Assembly (NCBI GenBank): GCA_035502855.1
Contig: DATJTX010000021.1
Coordinates: 1-64,000 of the forward strand
DNA length: 64,000 nucleotides
From: Candidatus Baltobacteraceae bacterium
GTDB taxonomy: Bacteria > Vulcanimicrobiota > Vulcanimicrobiia > Vulcanimicrobiales > Vulcanimicrobiaceae
Direction: 5' to 3'
The notes beneath the pieces were generated by a model. That model was given only the letters and a program-made list of their open reading frames with translations, searched no databases and had not been told where the DNA came from. Both the position numbers and the translations under genes were made by a program. Below are positions 1 through 8,668 of this stretch, piece by piece (the first letter of the stretch is position 1; every line of letters begins with the position of its first letter).

Positions 1-2
1 GG

Positions 3-108
3 GTTATGGCCGCGATGGCGCATCTCCATCGTCGTCGGCTCGGTCACAGAACACCCTGGCTATGCTCCCTCGCCGACTCCTCGGATCTGCGGCCATCGGG
101 GCCATAAC
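3..108. other. Long rod-shaped inverted repeat, possible structured RNA
   Basis: The outer arms 3-11 and 100-108 are perfectly complementary (GTTATGGCC / GGCCATAAC). The stem continues as 13-19 with 92-98, 20-22 with 88-90, 25-27 with 83-85 and 34-39 with 72-77, separated by small bulges and internal loops, leaving an apical region at about 40-71. There is no run of T after either arm, so an ordinary terminator is unlikely. The shape suggests a small structured RNA or a palindromic intergenic repeat. The SRP, tmRNA and RNase P core motifs are not visible. I see no gene in bases 1-138. Confidence 0.45.
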
Positions 109-138
109 GATCGGTGCATGGACTTCTTCAGAGCTTCC

Positions 139-1485
139 CTAGGAGCGGGAGGGGACGTTGACGGCGGCGAGGAGGTCGCTCACGAGGAATGGTTTGGGCA
201 GCGTCGCGTCCCAGCCGTCGCCGGTTGCGGCTCCCACCCCGATCAATCGTGCTCGAACGTTGCCGAGCACCGTCCGTATCTGATCGACGGCCGCGTGCTG
301 AGCGTCGACTAGCAGCACGTCACCGCCGCGCGCGCCGCTTGCGGCTTCGGAGGCCGAACTCACTTCGCGTACGCGCAACCCGCGCGAGCGTAGCTCGAAG
401 GCGGTGAAACGCGCGAGGCGCGTATCCGGCGTCACGATCGTGACGCGTCCCGGCCCGGCGTTCCCGGTTTCCAACGTCGGGAGCGTCACCGTAAACGTGC
501 TGCCCTTGCTCAACTCACTGGCAGCCTCCACGCCGCCGCCGTGGCGATCCACGATCGTACGCGCGATGAACAGCCCGACGCCCGTACCGGCGATTTTGAG
601 CTTGCGCGCGTTTGACGCGCGCGCGAAACGGTTGAAAAGCTTGGGCAATTCGTCGGGAGGAACGCCGATGCCGCGATCGCGGAACGAGAATACCGCCGCA
701 TCCCCTCGCACGCGCGCCTCCACGCGAACCGGCTCGCCGCCGGGAGAGTATTTGATCGCGTTGCGCAGCAGATTGTCGAAGACCTGACGCAACCGATCGG
801 CGTCTCCGCGCACGAACGCATTGTCGATTTCGAATGCCGTTTCGATCTTGCGCTCGGCCTCGACCGCTTCGATCGCCGAACGGAGAACCGTGATCACGTC
901 GACACGATCGTCGGCGATTTCGAGCTCGCCGTACTCGACGCGCGAGAGCGCGAGCATGTCGTTGGCCAGCGTCGCCAGCCGCTGCGCGTTCGTCCGAATC
1001 GTGCGCGCGGCATCGGTCGCTTCCTCCCCCTGGAGAAATCCCTCTTCCATCAGTTCGGCGAACCCGATGATCGACGTCAACGGCCCTTTGATGTCGTGGG
1101 CGAGCGTGGCAACGAGGTCGTGCTTGAGCTGGCTGATCTGCAACACGGCCGCGCGCTGCGCTTCCAATTCTTCCAGCGCGGCCGCGAGCGATGTGTTCAG
1201 GCGCGCACGGTCCGCCGCCATGAAGAGCTTGCGCGCGAACGATTCGTCGTCGCCGAGAACGACCACCGGCACCGGCGCAACGGTCTTTACCAGCTGCTGC
1301 ACGAGATCGGCCTTGGTGGCCAGGCGCGAGCGGTCGAGCACGACGACGTCGGCCGAGATCGGATTGGCGAGTGCTTCTTCGACCGTCGCGGCCGTCTCGA
1401 CCAGGAACGAATCTCCCTCGGGCAGCGACTGTAATCCGGCGGTGGCGGCGGCGTTGCCGATCACGAGGATGCGCAGCGGTGTCAT
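139..1485 (-). CDS. Sensor histidine kinase with flanking receiver-like domains
   Basis: A 448-residue cytoplasmic histidine kinase with no membrane segments. Residues 1-85 look like a degenerate receiver domain (VVVLD ending at Asp51, but no acidic pair near the N-terminus). A helical linker leads to the HisKA H-box LVATLAHDIKGP with phospho-acceptor His130. The HATPase_c domain follows: N-box DNLLRNAIKYS near 237-247, G1 DRGIGV near 270, F-box FNRFAR and G2 GTGVGL near 300. A second receiver-like domain occupies about 347-445 (LLVDAQ, TLPKPF). The start is the ATG at 1483-1485, which overlaps the stop of the upstream decarboxylase gene as ATGA, so the two are probably co-translated. The open frame continues further upstream but only as a shadow of the decarboxylase. 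The signal sensed and the output partner are not visible. Confidence 0.88.
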   Translation of the reverse strand: MTPLRILVIGNAAATAGLQSLPEGDSFLVETAATVEEALANPISADVVVLDRSRLATKADLVQQLVKTVAPVPVVVLGDDESFARKLFMAADRARLNTSLAAALEELEAQRAAVLQISQLKHDLVATLAHDIKGPLTSIIGFAELMEEGFLQGEEATDAARTIRTNAQRLATLANDMLALSRVEYGELEIADDRVDVITVLRSAIEAVEAERKIETAFEIDNAFVRGDADRLRQVFDNLLRNAIKYSPGGEPVRVEARVRGDAAVFSFRDRGIGVPPDELPKLFNRFARASNARKLKIAGTGVGLFIARTIVDRHGGGVEAASELSKGSTFTVTLPTLETGNAGPGRVTIVTPDTRLARFTAFELRSRGLRVREVSSASEAASGARGGDVLLVDAQHAAVDQIRTVLGNVRARLIGVGAATGDGWDATLPKPFLVSDLLAAVNVPSRS

Positions 1486-2906
1486 GGCTGCAGCCTTTGC
1501 GCTTCGCGCTGCAGAATCGACCACGCCGCCTCGACGTCGCCGCGGGTCGTTCGCAAGTTGCCGATCGCCAAACGCAGCACGTAGCGAGCGTCGAGCTTCG
1601 TATGCGAGATGAACATCTCGCCGCTCGTATTGACCGCGTCGAGAATTGCGGCATTGAGACGCTCGAGGACCGCTTCGTCGTCGACACCTCGCGGATGGAA
1701 GCGGAAGCAGACCAGAGAGAGCGGATGCGGCGCCATCACCTCCCAGTTCGGATTCTCGTCGACCCACTGGGCGAAACGCTGCGCAAGCGCGATGTGCCCG
1801 CGGAGGCGCTCGCGAATCTGGGCCGCGCCCATCGCTCGCAGCGTGAACCACAGCTTGAGCGCGCGGAAGCGCCGGCCCAACTGGATCCCGTAGTCCATGT
1901 AATTGCGTACGTCGCCGTCGGTGGTGGTGAGGTACTCGGGCACCAAGCTGAACGCGCGGCGCACCGTCGCTTCGTCGCGCAGGAACAAGACCGAGAGATC
2001 CATGGGAATGAAAAGCCATTTGTGCGGGTTGACGACGAGCGAATCGGCGCGGTTTACCCCGTCCATCAGATACGCGAATTCCGGAAGGATCGAGGCGACG
2101 CCGGCGTAGGCGGCATCGACGTGCAGCCACACGTTCTCACGGGCCGCGATCGTTGCGATCGCCGGTACCGGATCGATCGAGGTCGTCGAGGTCGTGCCGA
2201 CGGTTGCGACGATCGCCATCGGTACGAAGCCCTCGCTGCGATCGTCGGTGATCGCGCGCTCGAGCGCGCTCGGGTTCATCCGATACGCATCGTCGCACGG
2301 CACGGCGACGACGTTGCGTCGTCCCAAACCCAGTGCGATCGCGGCCTTTTCGATGTGCGAATGCGTTTGCGCGGTTGCATAGACCCGCAGCCGCGGAAGA
2401 TCGCGTCCGCTCATGCCCGCCTCGCGGATGTCCAGCCCCAAGGATTCGCGGGCGGCGGCCAACGCGGTGAAACCCGCGACCGAGGCCGTGTCGTAGATGA
2501 TGCCGGTCCAGTGGTCGGGCACGCCCATCAAGCGGCCGAGCCAGCGCATTACCACCGACTCGAGTTCCGCGGCCGAAGGCGAGGTGCGCCACAGCATCAC
2601 TTTGACGTCGAGTGCGGCCGCCAGCGCCTCGGCGGCGATCGCGGCGGGCGCGGCGCTGGTTGCGAAGTACGCGAAGAAGCGCGGGTGATTCCAGTGCGTG
2701 ATGCCCGGCACGATGATCCGCTCGAAGTCCGCCATGATCCGCTCGAACGGCTCGCTCTCCTCCGGGGCCCGGTCCGGCAGGGCTGCAGCGATCTCGCCCG
2801 GCGCGACCTTGGGCAAGACGGGATAGCGGGCCGGATCGCTCAGATACTCCTCGATCCAGCGGCCGACCCGCGCAAAGTCTTCTTCAAAGGTGCGCTGCTG
2901 TACCAC
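1482..2906 (-). CDS. PLP-dependent decarboxylase, aromatic-L-amino-acid decarboxylase family
   Basis: A 474-residue group II PLP decarboxylase. The substrate-side motif THWNHPRFFAYF lies near 70-81. The PLP-stacking His is in TAQTHSHIEKA (about His182). HVDAAYAG holds the PLP-nitrogen-binding Asp264, and NPHKW holds the Schiff-base Lys296. Family members decarboxylate tyrosine, tryptophan, DOPA or phenylalanine, and some plant relatives are aldehyde synthases; the substrate cannot be fixed from sequence. The only in-frame start before a stop is GTG at 2904-2906, with no clear Shine-Dalgarno, so the mRNA may be nearly leaderless. It is divergent from the aldo/keto reductase gene (56 bp between starts) and overlaps the downstream kinase gene by 4 nt. 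Confidence 0.9.
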   Translation of the reverse strand: MVQQRTFEEDFARVGRWIEEYLSDPARYPVLPKVAPGEIAAALPDRAPEESEPFERIMADFERIIVPGITHWNHPRFFAYFATSAAPAAIAAEALAAALDVKVMLWRTSPSAAELESVVMRWLGRLMGVPDHWTGIIYDTASVAGFTALAAARESLGLDIREAGMSGRDLPRLRVYATAQTHSHIEKAAIALGLGRRNVVAVPCDDAYRMNPSALERAITDDRSEGFVPMAIVATVGTTSTTSIDPVPAIATIAARENVWLHVDAAYAGVASILPEFAYLMDGVNRADSLVVNPHKWLFIPMDLSVLFLRDEATVRRAFSLVPEYLTTTDGDVRNYMDYGIQLGRRFRALKLWFTLRAMGAAQIRERLRGHIALAQRFAQWVDENPNWEVMAPHPLSLVCFRFHPRGVDDEAVLERLNAAILDAVNTSGEMFISHTKLDARYVLRLAIGNLRTTRGDVEAAWSILQREAQRLQP

Positions 2907-2962
2907 AATGTGAGGGTTTGGCGCTCCGCGTCAGAGAAGCCCGCTTGCAGGAGTGGCAACGC

Positions 2963-3994
2963 ATGAAGTACCGCACGTATCCAAACAGTAATCTTACCGT
3001 CAGCGAGATCGGCTTCGGGATGTGGACGACCTCGACCGGATGGTGGGGCGAGAAGACCGACGACGAGGCCGTGCAGATGTTGCACGAAGCCCGCGACCTG
3101 GGCATCACGCTCTTCGATGCAGCCGATACGTACGGAAACGGCCGCAGTGAAGAACAGTTGGCGCGTGCGTTCGGGAACCGGCGCAGCGACGTCGTGATCG
3201 CCACCAAGTTCGGCTACGACATCTATTCCAACCCGGGCGAGCGGCGCGGGCAGATGGAGCTGCCGCAGAACGTTTCACCGGCGTTCATCCGCAAGGCGCT
3301 CGACGAGTCGCTGCGCCGTTTGGGAACCGACTATATCGACATCTATCAACTGCACAACGCGAAGATGGAACACGTGCACGATCCGGCGATGTGGGCGACG
3401 CTGGAAGAACTGCGGGCCGAGGGCAAGATCCGGATGTACGGAATCGCACTCGGTCCGGCGATCGGCTTCCTTTGCGAAGGCGTCGACGCGGTCAAAGAGC
3501 GCAACGTCGCCACCTTGCAGATCATTTGGAACATGCTCGAACAATTTCCCGGCGATAAGCAAATCGCCGCGGCCGACGAGGTCGGTGCCGACACCGGGTT
3601 CATGATTCGCGTGCCGCATGCGAGCGGCATGCTCGAAGGACACTACACGGAGGAGACCGTCTTCCCGGAGAACGATCATCGCCGCCATCGTCCCCGCTCC
3701 TGGCTGATCAACGGCATTCAAAAAGTCAAACAGCTGCGGTTCCTCGAGAGCCCGTCACGCACGTTGGGCCAGGCCGCGATCCAGTGGCTCCTGCGCGAGC
3801 CGCGCGTCATGACCGTGCTTCCGAACATCTACGACTCGGCCCAGCTTCGCGAATTCGCGTTGGCAACGGAGTCGCCCGCACTGACCGCGGATGAGCTGGC
3901 AGCGATCGACGCGCTCTATCGACGCAACTTCGGGCTCGAAGAGGAGCCGATGAAATTCAAGGGCACGATGACGCGCGAATCGGTTTCCGCGTAG
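2963..3994 (+). CDS. Aldo/keto reductase
   Basis: A 343-residue NADPH-type aldo/keto reductase with a TIM-barrel fold. The catalytic tetrad is visible: Asp52 and Tyr57 in FDAADTYG, Lys82 in IATKFG and His131 in YQLHN. The C-terminal segment LGQAAIQWLL / VLPNIYD is typical of the cofactor-binding part. I chose ATG 2963 because GGAG at 2950-2953 sits about nine bases upstream; an in-frame extension to 2918 lacks such a site. The stop TAG shares one base with the GTG start of the RidA gene (TAGTG), so the two form an operon. The physiological carbonyl substrate is unknown. The neighbouring PLP decarboxylase and RidA hint at amine, enamine or aldehyde metabolism, which is inference. Confidence 0.9.
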   Translation: MKYRTYPNSNLTVSEIGFGMWTTSTGWWGEKTDDEAVQMLHEARDLGITLFDAADTYGNGRSEEQLARAFGNRRSDVVIATKFGYDIYSNPGERRGQMELPQNVSPAFIRKALDESLRRLGTDYIDIYQLHNAKMEHVHDPAMWATLEELRAEGKIRMYGIALGPAIGFLCEGVDAVKERNVATLQIIWNMLEQFPGDKQIAAADEVGADTGFMIRVPHASGMLEGHYTEETVFPENDHRRHRPRSWLINGIQKVKQLRFLESPSRTLGQAAIQWLLREPRVMTVLPNIYDSAQLREFALATESPALTADELAAIDALYRRNFGLEEEPMKFKGTMTRESVSA

Positions 3995-4377
3995 TGGCTG
4001 CGAACGAGACTGTTCGCAGCGACGGGGCGCCGGCGCCGATCGGCCCGTACAGTCAGGCCATTCGCAGCGGTAAGACCCTGTATTGCTCGGGACAGATCGC
4101 GCTCGATCCAACGAGCGGCGCGCTGATCGACGGCGACGTCGCGGCGCAGACCGAACAGGCAATGAAAAACCTCGGCGCGGTACTGCGGGCCGCCGGGTTC
4201 GACTACGACGACATCGTCAAAACGTCGATCTTCCTGATCGACATGAACGATTTCGCCGCGGTCAACGAGGTCTACGGCCGCTACGTGGACGCTGCCAAGC
4301 CGGCGCGCTCGACGGTCGCCGTCGCTGCCCTCCCACGCGGCGCGCGCGTCGAAATCGACTGCATCGCTCGAAAATAG
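3994..4377 (+). CDS. ridA: RidA-family enamine/imine deaminase
   Basis: A 127-residue RidA/YjgF/UK114 protein of normal family length. RidA hydrolyses reactive 2-aminoacrylate and other enamines or imines made by PLP enzymes, releasing a keto acid and ammonia. The conserved ligand-binding Arg105 (KPARSTVAV) and Glu120 (ARVEID) are present, along with the N-terminal GPYSQA signature. The start is GTG at 3994, overlapping the upstream stop by one base, which implies translational coupling with the aldo/keto reductase. A RidA next to PLP-enzyme genes fits detoxification of their by-products. Confidence 0.93.
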   Translation: MAANETVRSDGAPAPIGPYSQAIRSGKTLYCSGQIALDPTSGALIDGDVAAQTEQAMKNLGAVLRAAGFDYDDIVKTSIFLIDMNDFAAVNEVYGRYVDAAKPARSTVAVAALPRGARVEIDCIARK

Positions 4378-4422
4378 CTCCCAACCAGTTCGGAGTCGGG
4401 GTGACGGTTTCCGAATTGCGCC

Positions 4423-5703
4423 TCAATAGAGTTTCAAATACGCCCGGTGTTCCCAGGGGTGCACGGCGCGGCGGTAGCTTTCGTATTCGGCGAGTTTCGC
4501 GTCGCGGAACGCATGATAGATGTGATCGCCGAGCGCGGCGCGTACGACCGGGTCTTTGTCGAGTTCGGAGATCGCCTGCCGCAACGATTTCGGTAAAAGA
4601 CCGATTCCTCGTTCGTGCCGTTCGCGTTCGTCGAGGTCGTAGGTCGATCCGGCAAGTGCGCCGCCCGGCAGCAGACTTCGCGCGACGCCGTCACCCGCCG
4701 CGCCGAGCAGTACGGCGAGCGCGAGATAGGGATTGCATGCCGGGTCGGGGCTGCGCATCTCGATCAGATGCGGCCGGCTCGCCGGCGGCACGCGTACCAG
4801 CGCGTTGACGCTGCGCTCGGACCACACCGTGTAAATCGGTGCGTCCCACGCGGCTACCAGCCGTTTATAGGAATTCACGGTTGGATTGCAGATCGCGGTG
4901 GCGGCGGATGCGTGCTCGAGCAACCCGCCGATGACGTAGAGCATCGTCTCTTCGTCGGACTGCTCGCCGAGCCGGAATTCGACGTGTAAGCCGTTTCCGG
5001 CGCGCTCTTCGAGCGGCTTGGGCATGAAGGTCGCATCGAGGCCAAAGCCGGCTGCCACGTGTTTGGCGATCGTCCGCAGCGTGAGCACGTTGTCGGCGGC
5101 GGCAAGCGGATCTTCGAATGCGAGATCGATTTCGTGCTGGCCCGGTCCGTGTTCGTGATGCGCCGAAGCCACCGCGATGCCCATGCTCTGCAGCGCCGCG
5201 ACGATCGCGCTGCGCGCGTCTTCACCGCGGTCGTTGGCCGAGAAATCGAAATAGCTGCCGACGTCCGAGGTTTTCGTGCCGCCCTCGAACAGATAGAACT
5301 CGACCTCCAGGCCGATGCGCAGCGCCGGCAAGACGGCGTTCGCGCTCTCGATCGCGCGTGCGAGCGTGGTGCGGGGACAGCCTTCGAACGGCGAGCCGTC
5401 CGGCATCGCGATGTCGCAGAGCAGGCGCGCCTGCGCGCCCTCGGGGCTCGGCCACGGATAGACCGCGAACGTCGCCGGATCCGGGCGCAGCACCATGTCG
5501 AGTTCCTCGCCGCGCACGAATCCGTCGATCGACCCGCCGTCGAAGGTCACGCGGCCGTCGAGCGCGGCCTCGAGTTCGCTGGCGGGAATCGACACGTTCT
5601 TGCTCACGCCGAATATGTCGGCGAAGACCAGGCGCACGAAACGTACGTTGCGTTCCTTGGCGACCTTGACGACGTCGCGCTTATTGTTGGTTGTGGAGTG
5701 CAT
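4423..5703 (-). CDS. Glutamine-synthetase-family protein
   Basis: A 426-residue protein of the GlnA type I fold. Visible catalytic landmarks are EVEFYLFEGG (metal ligands), HHEHGPGQHEID, GNGLHVEF, NPTVNSYKRL and RSPDPACNPYLAL, and the family's C-terminal HPWEHRAYLKLY. It is slightly short for a housekeeping GlnA (about 440-470), and I cannot locate a clear adenylylation tyrosine motif. It may instead be a gamma-glutamylating GlnA-like enzyme acting on amines. ATG 5703 was chosen; an upstream extension of 37 codons is low-complexity shadow. The first 23 bp overlap the 3' end of the PucR-type regulator gene, so both are probably on one transcript, with the regulator gene first. Confidence 0.85.
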   Translation of the reverse strand: MHSTTNNKRDVVKVAKERNVRFVRLVFADIFGVSKNVSIPASELEAALDGRVTFDGGSIDGFVRGEELDMVLRPDPATFAVYPWPSPEGAQARLLCDIAMPDGSPFEGCPRTTLARAIESANAVLPALRIGLEVEFYLFEGGTKTSDVGSYFDFSANDRGEDARSAIVAALQSMGIAVASAHHEHGPGQHEIDLAFEDPLAAADNVLTLRTIAKHVAAGFGLDATFMPKPLEERAGNGLHVEFRLGEQSDEETMLYVIGGLLEHASAATAICNPTVNSYKRLVAAWDAPIYTVWSERSVNALVRVPPASRPHLIEMRSPDPACNPYLALAVLLGAAGDGVARSLLPGGALAGSTYDLDERERHERGIGLLPKSLRQAISELDKDPVVRAALGDHIYHAFRDAKLAEYESYRRAVHPWEHRAYLKLY

Positions 5704-6823
5704 CGATCGCCAACGCGAGACGGAGGGTGAGCTGATCGTGCGCGCTCTCCAGCGAGCGCCCGGAGATCTCGTTGATTTGGCGCAGACGGTAGAAGACGGT
5801 GTGACGGTGGACATTGAGCTCGGATGCCGTTGTTTTCACGTTTTGCCCCGTTGCAAAGTAGAGCGCGAGCGTGCGCTCGAGTTCGGTTTGATGCTTCTCG
5901 TCGTAGGCGCGTAGCGGCGCCAGCACCGCGCGCGCGAGCGCGCGCAAATGCTCGACGTCCGCTCCGTCGTAGAGCAGTGCATACGCGCCCAGCTCGTCGT
6001 AGGCAGCGACTCGCCCGCCGCCGTAGATACGCCGGCCGATCGTGAGCGCCGCTTCGGCGTTCGCGACGCCGCGCTGCGCGCCCAGCGGTGCGACGACGGC
6101 CGAAACGCCGCCGGCAATGCGCAATCCCGATTTCCGTTTGGCGGCGCTTTTCGGCAAGAGCTGCGCGGCCGTCTTCGCATTTTCGGCGTCGACTTCGCGC
6201 CCGGCCGGAACGAGCACCGTCAGGGTTACGCCGCGCTCGAGGATGCCCACGTCGGCATCGCTCGCCCGGAACGTTTCGGCGGCGAGTGCGCGCAGTTCGG
6301 CTAAGGCGGGCGCGTGGTCCTCGTCCGGACCCGGCTCGGCTTCGAGCGCGATGCAGACGTACTGGGTCGCGAGGGTAACGCCGCGCGCGGCCGCGTCCTC
6401 GCGTGCCGAGCCGATCTCGTGGTACGCTCCGCCGATCAGGCGTTCCCAAAACGTGCGGCGCCGCGTGCGTCCGCCATCGGCCTCGCGCGCGAGCTCGAGC
6501 GCGATCGCCGCGGCAGCCAGACGGACGATGCGAACCAGTTCCTGGTCTACCTCCGGGGTGCCGGGAAAAACCGAGAGATAGCCGAGCTGATTCGTGCCTG
6601 AAGCGATGGCGACGGTGTGGACGCGGCCGTTGCCAAGACCGCGAGCCGTGGCCGGGAGACTGCCTTTACCGGCGGTCGCCACGTGACGCCACTCGGCGTC
6701 TTCCACCAGGACCCCCATTCCGGCCGCGTCGGAGAGGTGCGCTGCGAGCGCCTTCGGACCGCCGCCCGCGGCGGCGATCCGGGACAATTCTTCGGCAAAT
6801 TCGATGATCCGGTCGGGGGTCAT
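5681..6823 (-). CDS. PucR/CdaR-family transcriptional regulator
   Basis: A 380-residue regulator. The N-terminal half looks like a sensory GAF-like region, the middle (about 170-290) resembles the GGDEF_2 domain found in this family, and the C-terminus carries the PucR-type helix-turn-helix (NVKTTASELNVHRHTVFYRL, about residues 325-345). Family members are activators of purine, sugar-acid or amino-acid catabolic genes and respond to a small ligand. ATG 6821-6823 was selected because AGAG lies about eight bases upstream and homology starts there, although the frame stays open for another 495 codons as a shadow of the diguanylate cyclase gene. It overlaps the downstream glutamine-synthetase-like gene by 23 bp, which makes that gene its likely target. 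Confidence 0.85.
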   Translation of the reverse strand: MTPDRIIEFAEELSRIAAAGGGPKALAAHLSDAAGMGVLVEDAEWRHVATAGKGSLPATARGLGNGRVHTVAIASGTNQLGYLSVFPGTPEVDQELVRIVRLAAAAIALELAREADGGRTRRRTFWERLIGGAYHEIGSAREDAAARGVTLATQYVCIALEAEPGPDEDHAPALAELRALAAETFRASDADVGILERGVTLTVLVPAGREVDAENAKTAAQLLPKSAAKRKSGLRIAGGVSAVVAPLGAQRGVANAEAALTIGRRIYGGGRVAAYDELGAYALLYDGADVEHLRALARAVLAPLRAYDEKHQTELERTLALYFATGQNVKTTASELNVHRHTVFYRLRQINEISGRSLESAHDQLTLRLALAIDALHNQQ

Positions 6824-6862
6824 CCACAACTCTTTCGGCGAAATTGACGATAGTTCTTGGAG

Positions 6863-8668
6863 ATGGACCCGCAAGTATTGCGTGAGGCGGTGGCCTCGCT
6901 GTACGAGGATACACCGGACGCGGTCGTCATGTACGACGCGACCGGGCATACCATTGCCGCCAACGAGGCCGCGCAGGCGCTCACCGGTTACAGCCCCGGC
7001 GAGTTCATCGGTTCGCCATACCGGCTGCACGTCGTCGAGACCGATTTCTCGCGACTGGAGCTCGCCCTCAAAACGGGGCTGGCCGGCGGGACCGATCATT
7101 TCGATACCAGCGTCAAGCATCGCGAAGGCACGCTGATCCCGGTCGAGTGTTACGTGTTTCCCGCGCGGTTCAACGGCGAAATCGTCGGGGTCTTTGCGCA
7201 GGCCCGCGACATCGTCGCGCTCCGCTCGGCCGAGTCCTCGCTCACGATCAATCAGGAAAAGTTTCGTTCGCTCTTCGAATATCACCCCGACGGCATCATG
7301 GAGCTCAAGAGTTCCGGCGCGATCTCGCGCGTCAACGTCGCGCTCGAAGGCGAGACCGGTTACTACGGCGAGCAGGTCGTCGGTAAGCCCTGGACGGAGC
7401 TGATCGCGCCGGAACGGCGCGACGCCGCGCTCGAATTGCTGCGCAACGCGATGCGCGGCGAAGCGGTCGAGGTCGATTCGCTCTTGCTCGATCGCCTCGG
7501 TAACCGGCTCGACGTGCAGCTCAAGCTCGTGCCGCTGCATGTCCACGGCGAGATTCACGGAGCCTATGCGATCTTCAAAAACGTGACCGCGCAACGCGAA
7601 GCGGAACGCGCGATCGCCGCGCAATCCGAACGCCTTCGCCGCCTGGTGATGGTCGCGGCATCGGGCCTCGAGTCGCTCGACGAACAGATCGATGGCGCGC
7701 TCAGCCTCGGTGTCGAGCTCTTCGGCTGGGACATCGGCTACGTCGCGCAATTCCAGCGCGATCGCGTGCTCGTGCGCAACGCCTCGGGCGAGGCGATGAT
7801 GACCAAGGGAACGATCTTCCCGGCCCGAGCTTCCTTCTCGCACTACGTGATGGACCGTCACGCCCCGCACTTCATCCCCGACATGGATGCGCCGGAACTG
7901 CGCGAGGACCCGGTCCGTTCGACCGCACCGTGGCGTTCGTACTTCGGCGTGCCGCTCACCGTCTTCGGCGAACTCTACGGCGCCCTGGTCTTCGCCAGCC
8001 GCGCGTCGCACAGCGAAGGCATCGATCCGAGCGAGCGCGACCTGGTGCAGTTGATCGGACTCTTTGTCTCGGCCGCGCTCGAACGCGCCGCGCAGAACGA
8101 GCGCATCGAGCAGATGGCCTTCAACGACGCACTGACGGGCCTTCCCAACCGCGTACTCTTCACTGACCGTATCGAACAGACGATTGCGACCGCGCGGCGC
8201 TACGATCGCGGCTTCGCGGTGATGTACCTCGACGTCGACCACTTCAAAGCCGTCAACGACAAGTACGGGCACGCCGTCGGCGACGCCGCGCTGCAGGAAG
8301 TAGCGCACCGCTTGCGTCTAGCCACCCGCGAGAGCGATACGATCTCGCGCTTCGGCGGCGACGAGTTCGTGATCTTGCAGCCGATCGTCGACGGGCCGAG
8401 CGACGCGGCCGATCTCGCGCGCAAACTCAACGTCGCGATGCAGGATCCGGTCGTCATCGACGGTGCCCCGCACAAGATTCGGTTGAGCATCGGTATCGCG
8501 CTCTACCCCAGCGACGGCTCGACCATCGAAGCGCTGATGGAAGGCGCCGACCGCGCGCTCTACCGCGCCAAGAAAGAGGGGCGCAACCGCTGGTGCTTCG
8601 CCGACGTGGAGAACGCGCGCCGCACGCTGACGAAACCGCGCGTCATGAGCCGAGAAGCTGCGGAATAA
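6863..8668 (+). CDS. Diguanylate cyclase with PAS-PAS-GAF sensory domains
   Basis: A 601-residue soluble signalling enzyme that should make cyclic di-GMP from two GTP. PAS domains span about 10-120 and 130-245, a GAF domain about 265-410, and the GGDEF domain about 420-585. The active site FGGDEFV starts near residue 497. Five residues before GGDEF is the RESD inhibitory I-site (RxxD), so product feedback inhibition is expected. There is no EAL domain. ATG 6863 is preferred; a TTG two codons upstream (6857) is possible, and neither has a well-spaced ribosome site. It is divergent from the PucR-type gene (39 bp between starts), and its 3' end overlaps the Nramp gene by 26 bp tail to tail. Confidence 0.93.
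   Translation: MDPQVLREAVASLYEDTPDAVVMYDATGHTIAANEAAQALTGYSPGEFIGSPYRLHVVETDFSRLELALKTGLAGGTDHFDTSVKHREGTLIPVECYVFPARFNGEIVGVFAQARDIVALRSAESSLTINQEKFRSLFEYHPDGIMELKSSGAISRVNVALEGETGYYGEQVVGKPWTELIAPERRDAALELLRNAMRGEAVEVDSLLLDRLGNRLDVQLKLVPLHVHGEIHGAYAIFKNVTAQREAERAIAAQSERLRRLVMVAASGLESLDEQIDGALSLGVELFGWDIGYVAQFQRDRVLVRNASGEAMMTKGTIFPARASFSHYVMDRHAPHFIPDMDAPELREDPVRSTAPWRSYFGVPLTVFGELYGALVFASRASHSEGIDPSERDLVQLIGLFVSAALERAAQNERIEQMAFNDALTGLPNRVLFTDRIEQTIATARRYDRGFAVMYLDVDHFKAVNDKYGHAVGDAALQEVAHRLRLATRESDTISRFGGDEFVILQPIVDGPSDAADLARKLNVAMQDPVVIDGAPHKIRLSIGIALYPSDGSTIEALMEGADRALYRAKKEGRNRWCFADVENARRTLTKPRVMSREAAE

Noticed and set aside
1486-2130. N-terminal extension of the sensor kinase
   Set aside because: Shadow of the PLP decarboxylase; the ATGA overlap at 1482-1485 marks the true start.
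6824-8308. Long N-terminal extension of the PucR-type regulator
   Set aside because: The frame is open only because it mirrors the diguanylate cyclase codons; homology and the likely start begin at 6823.
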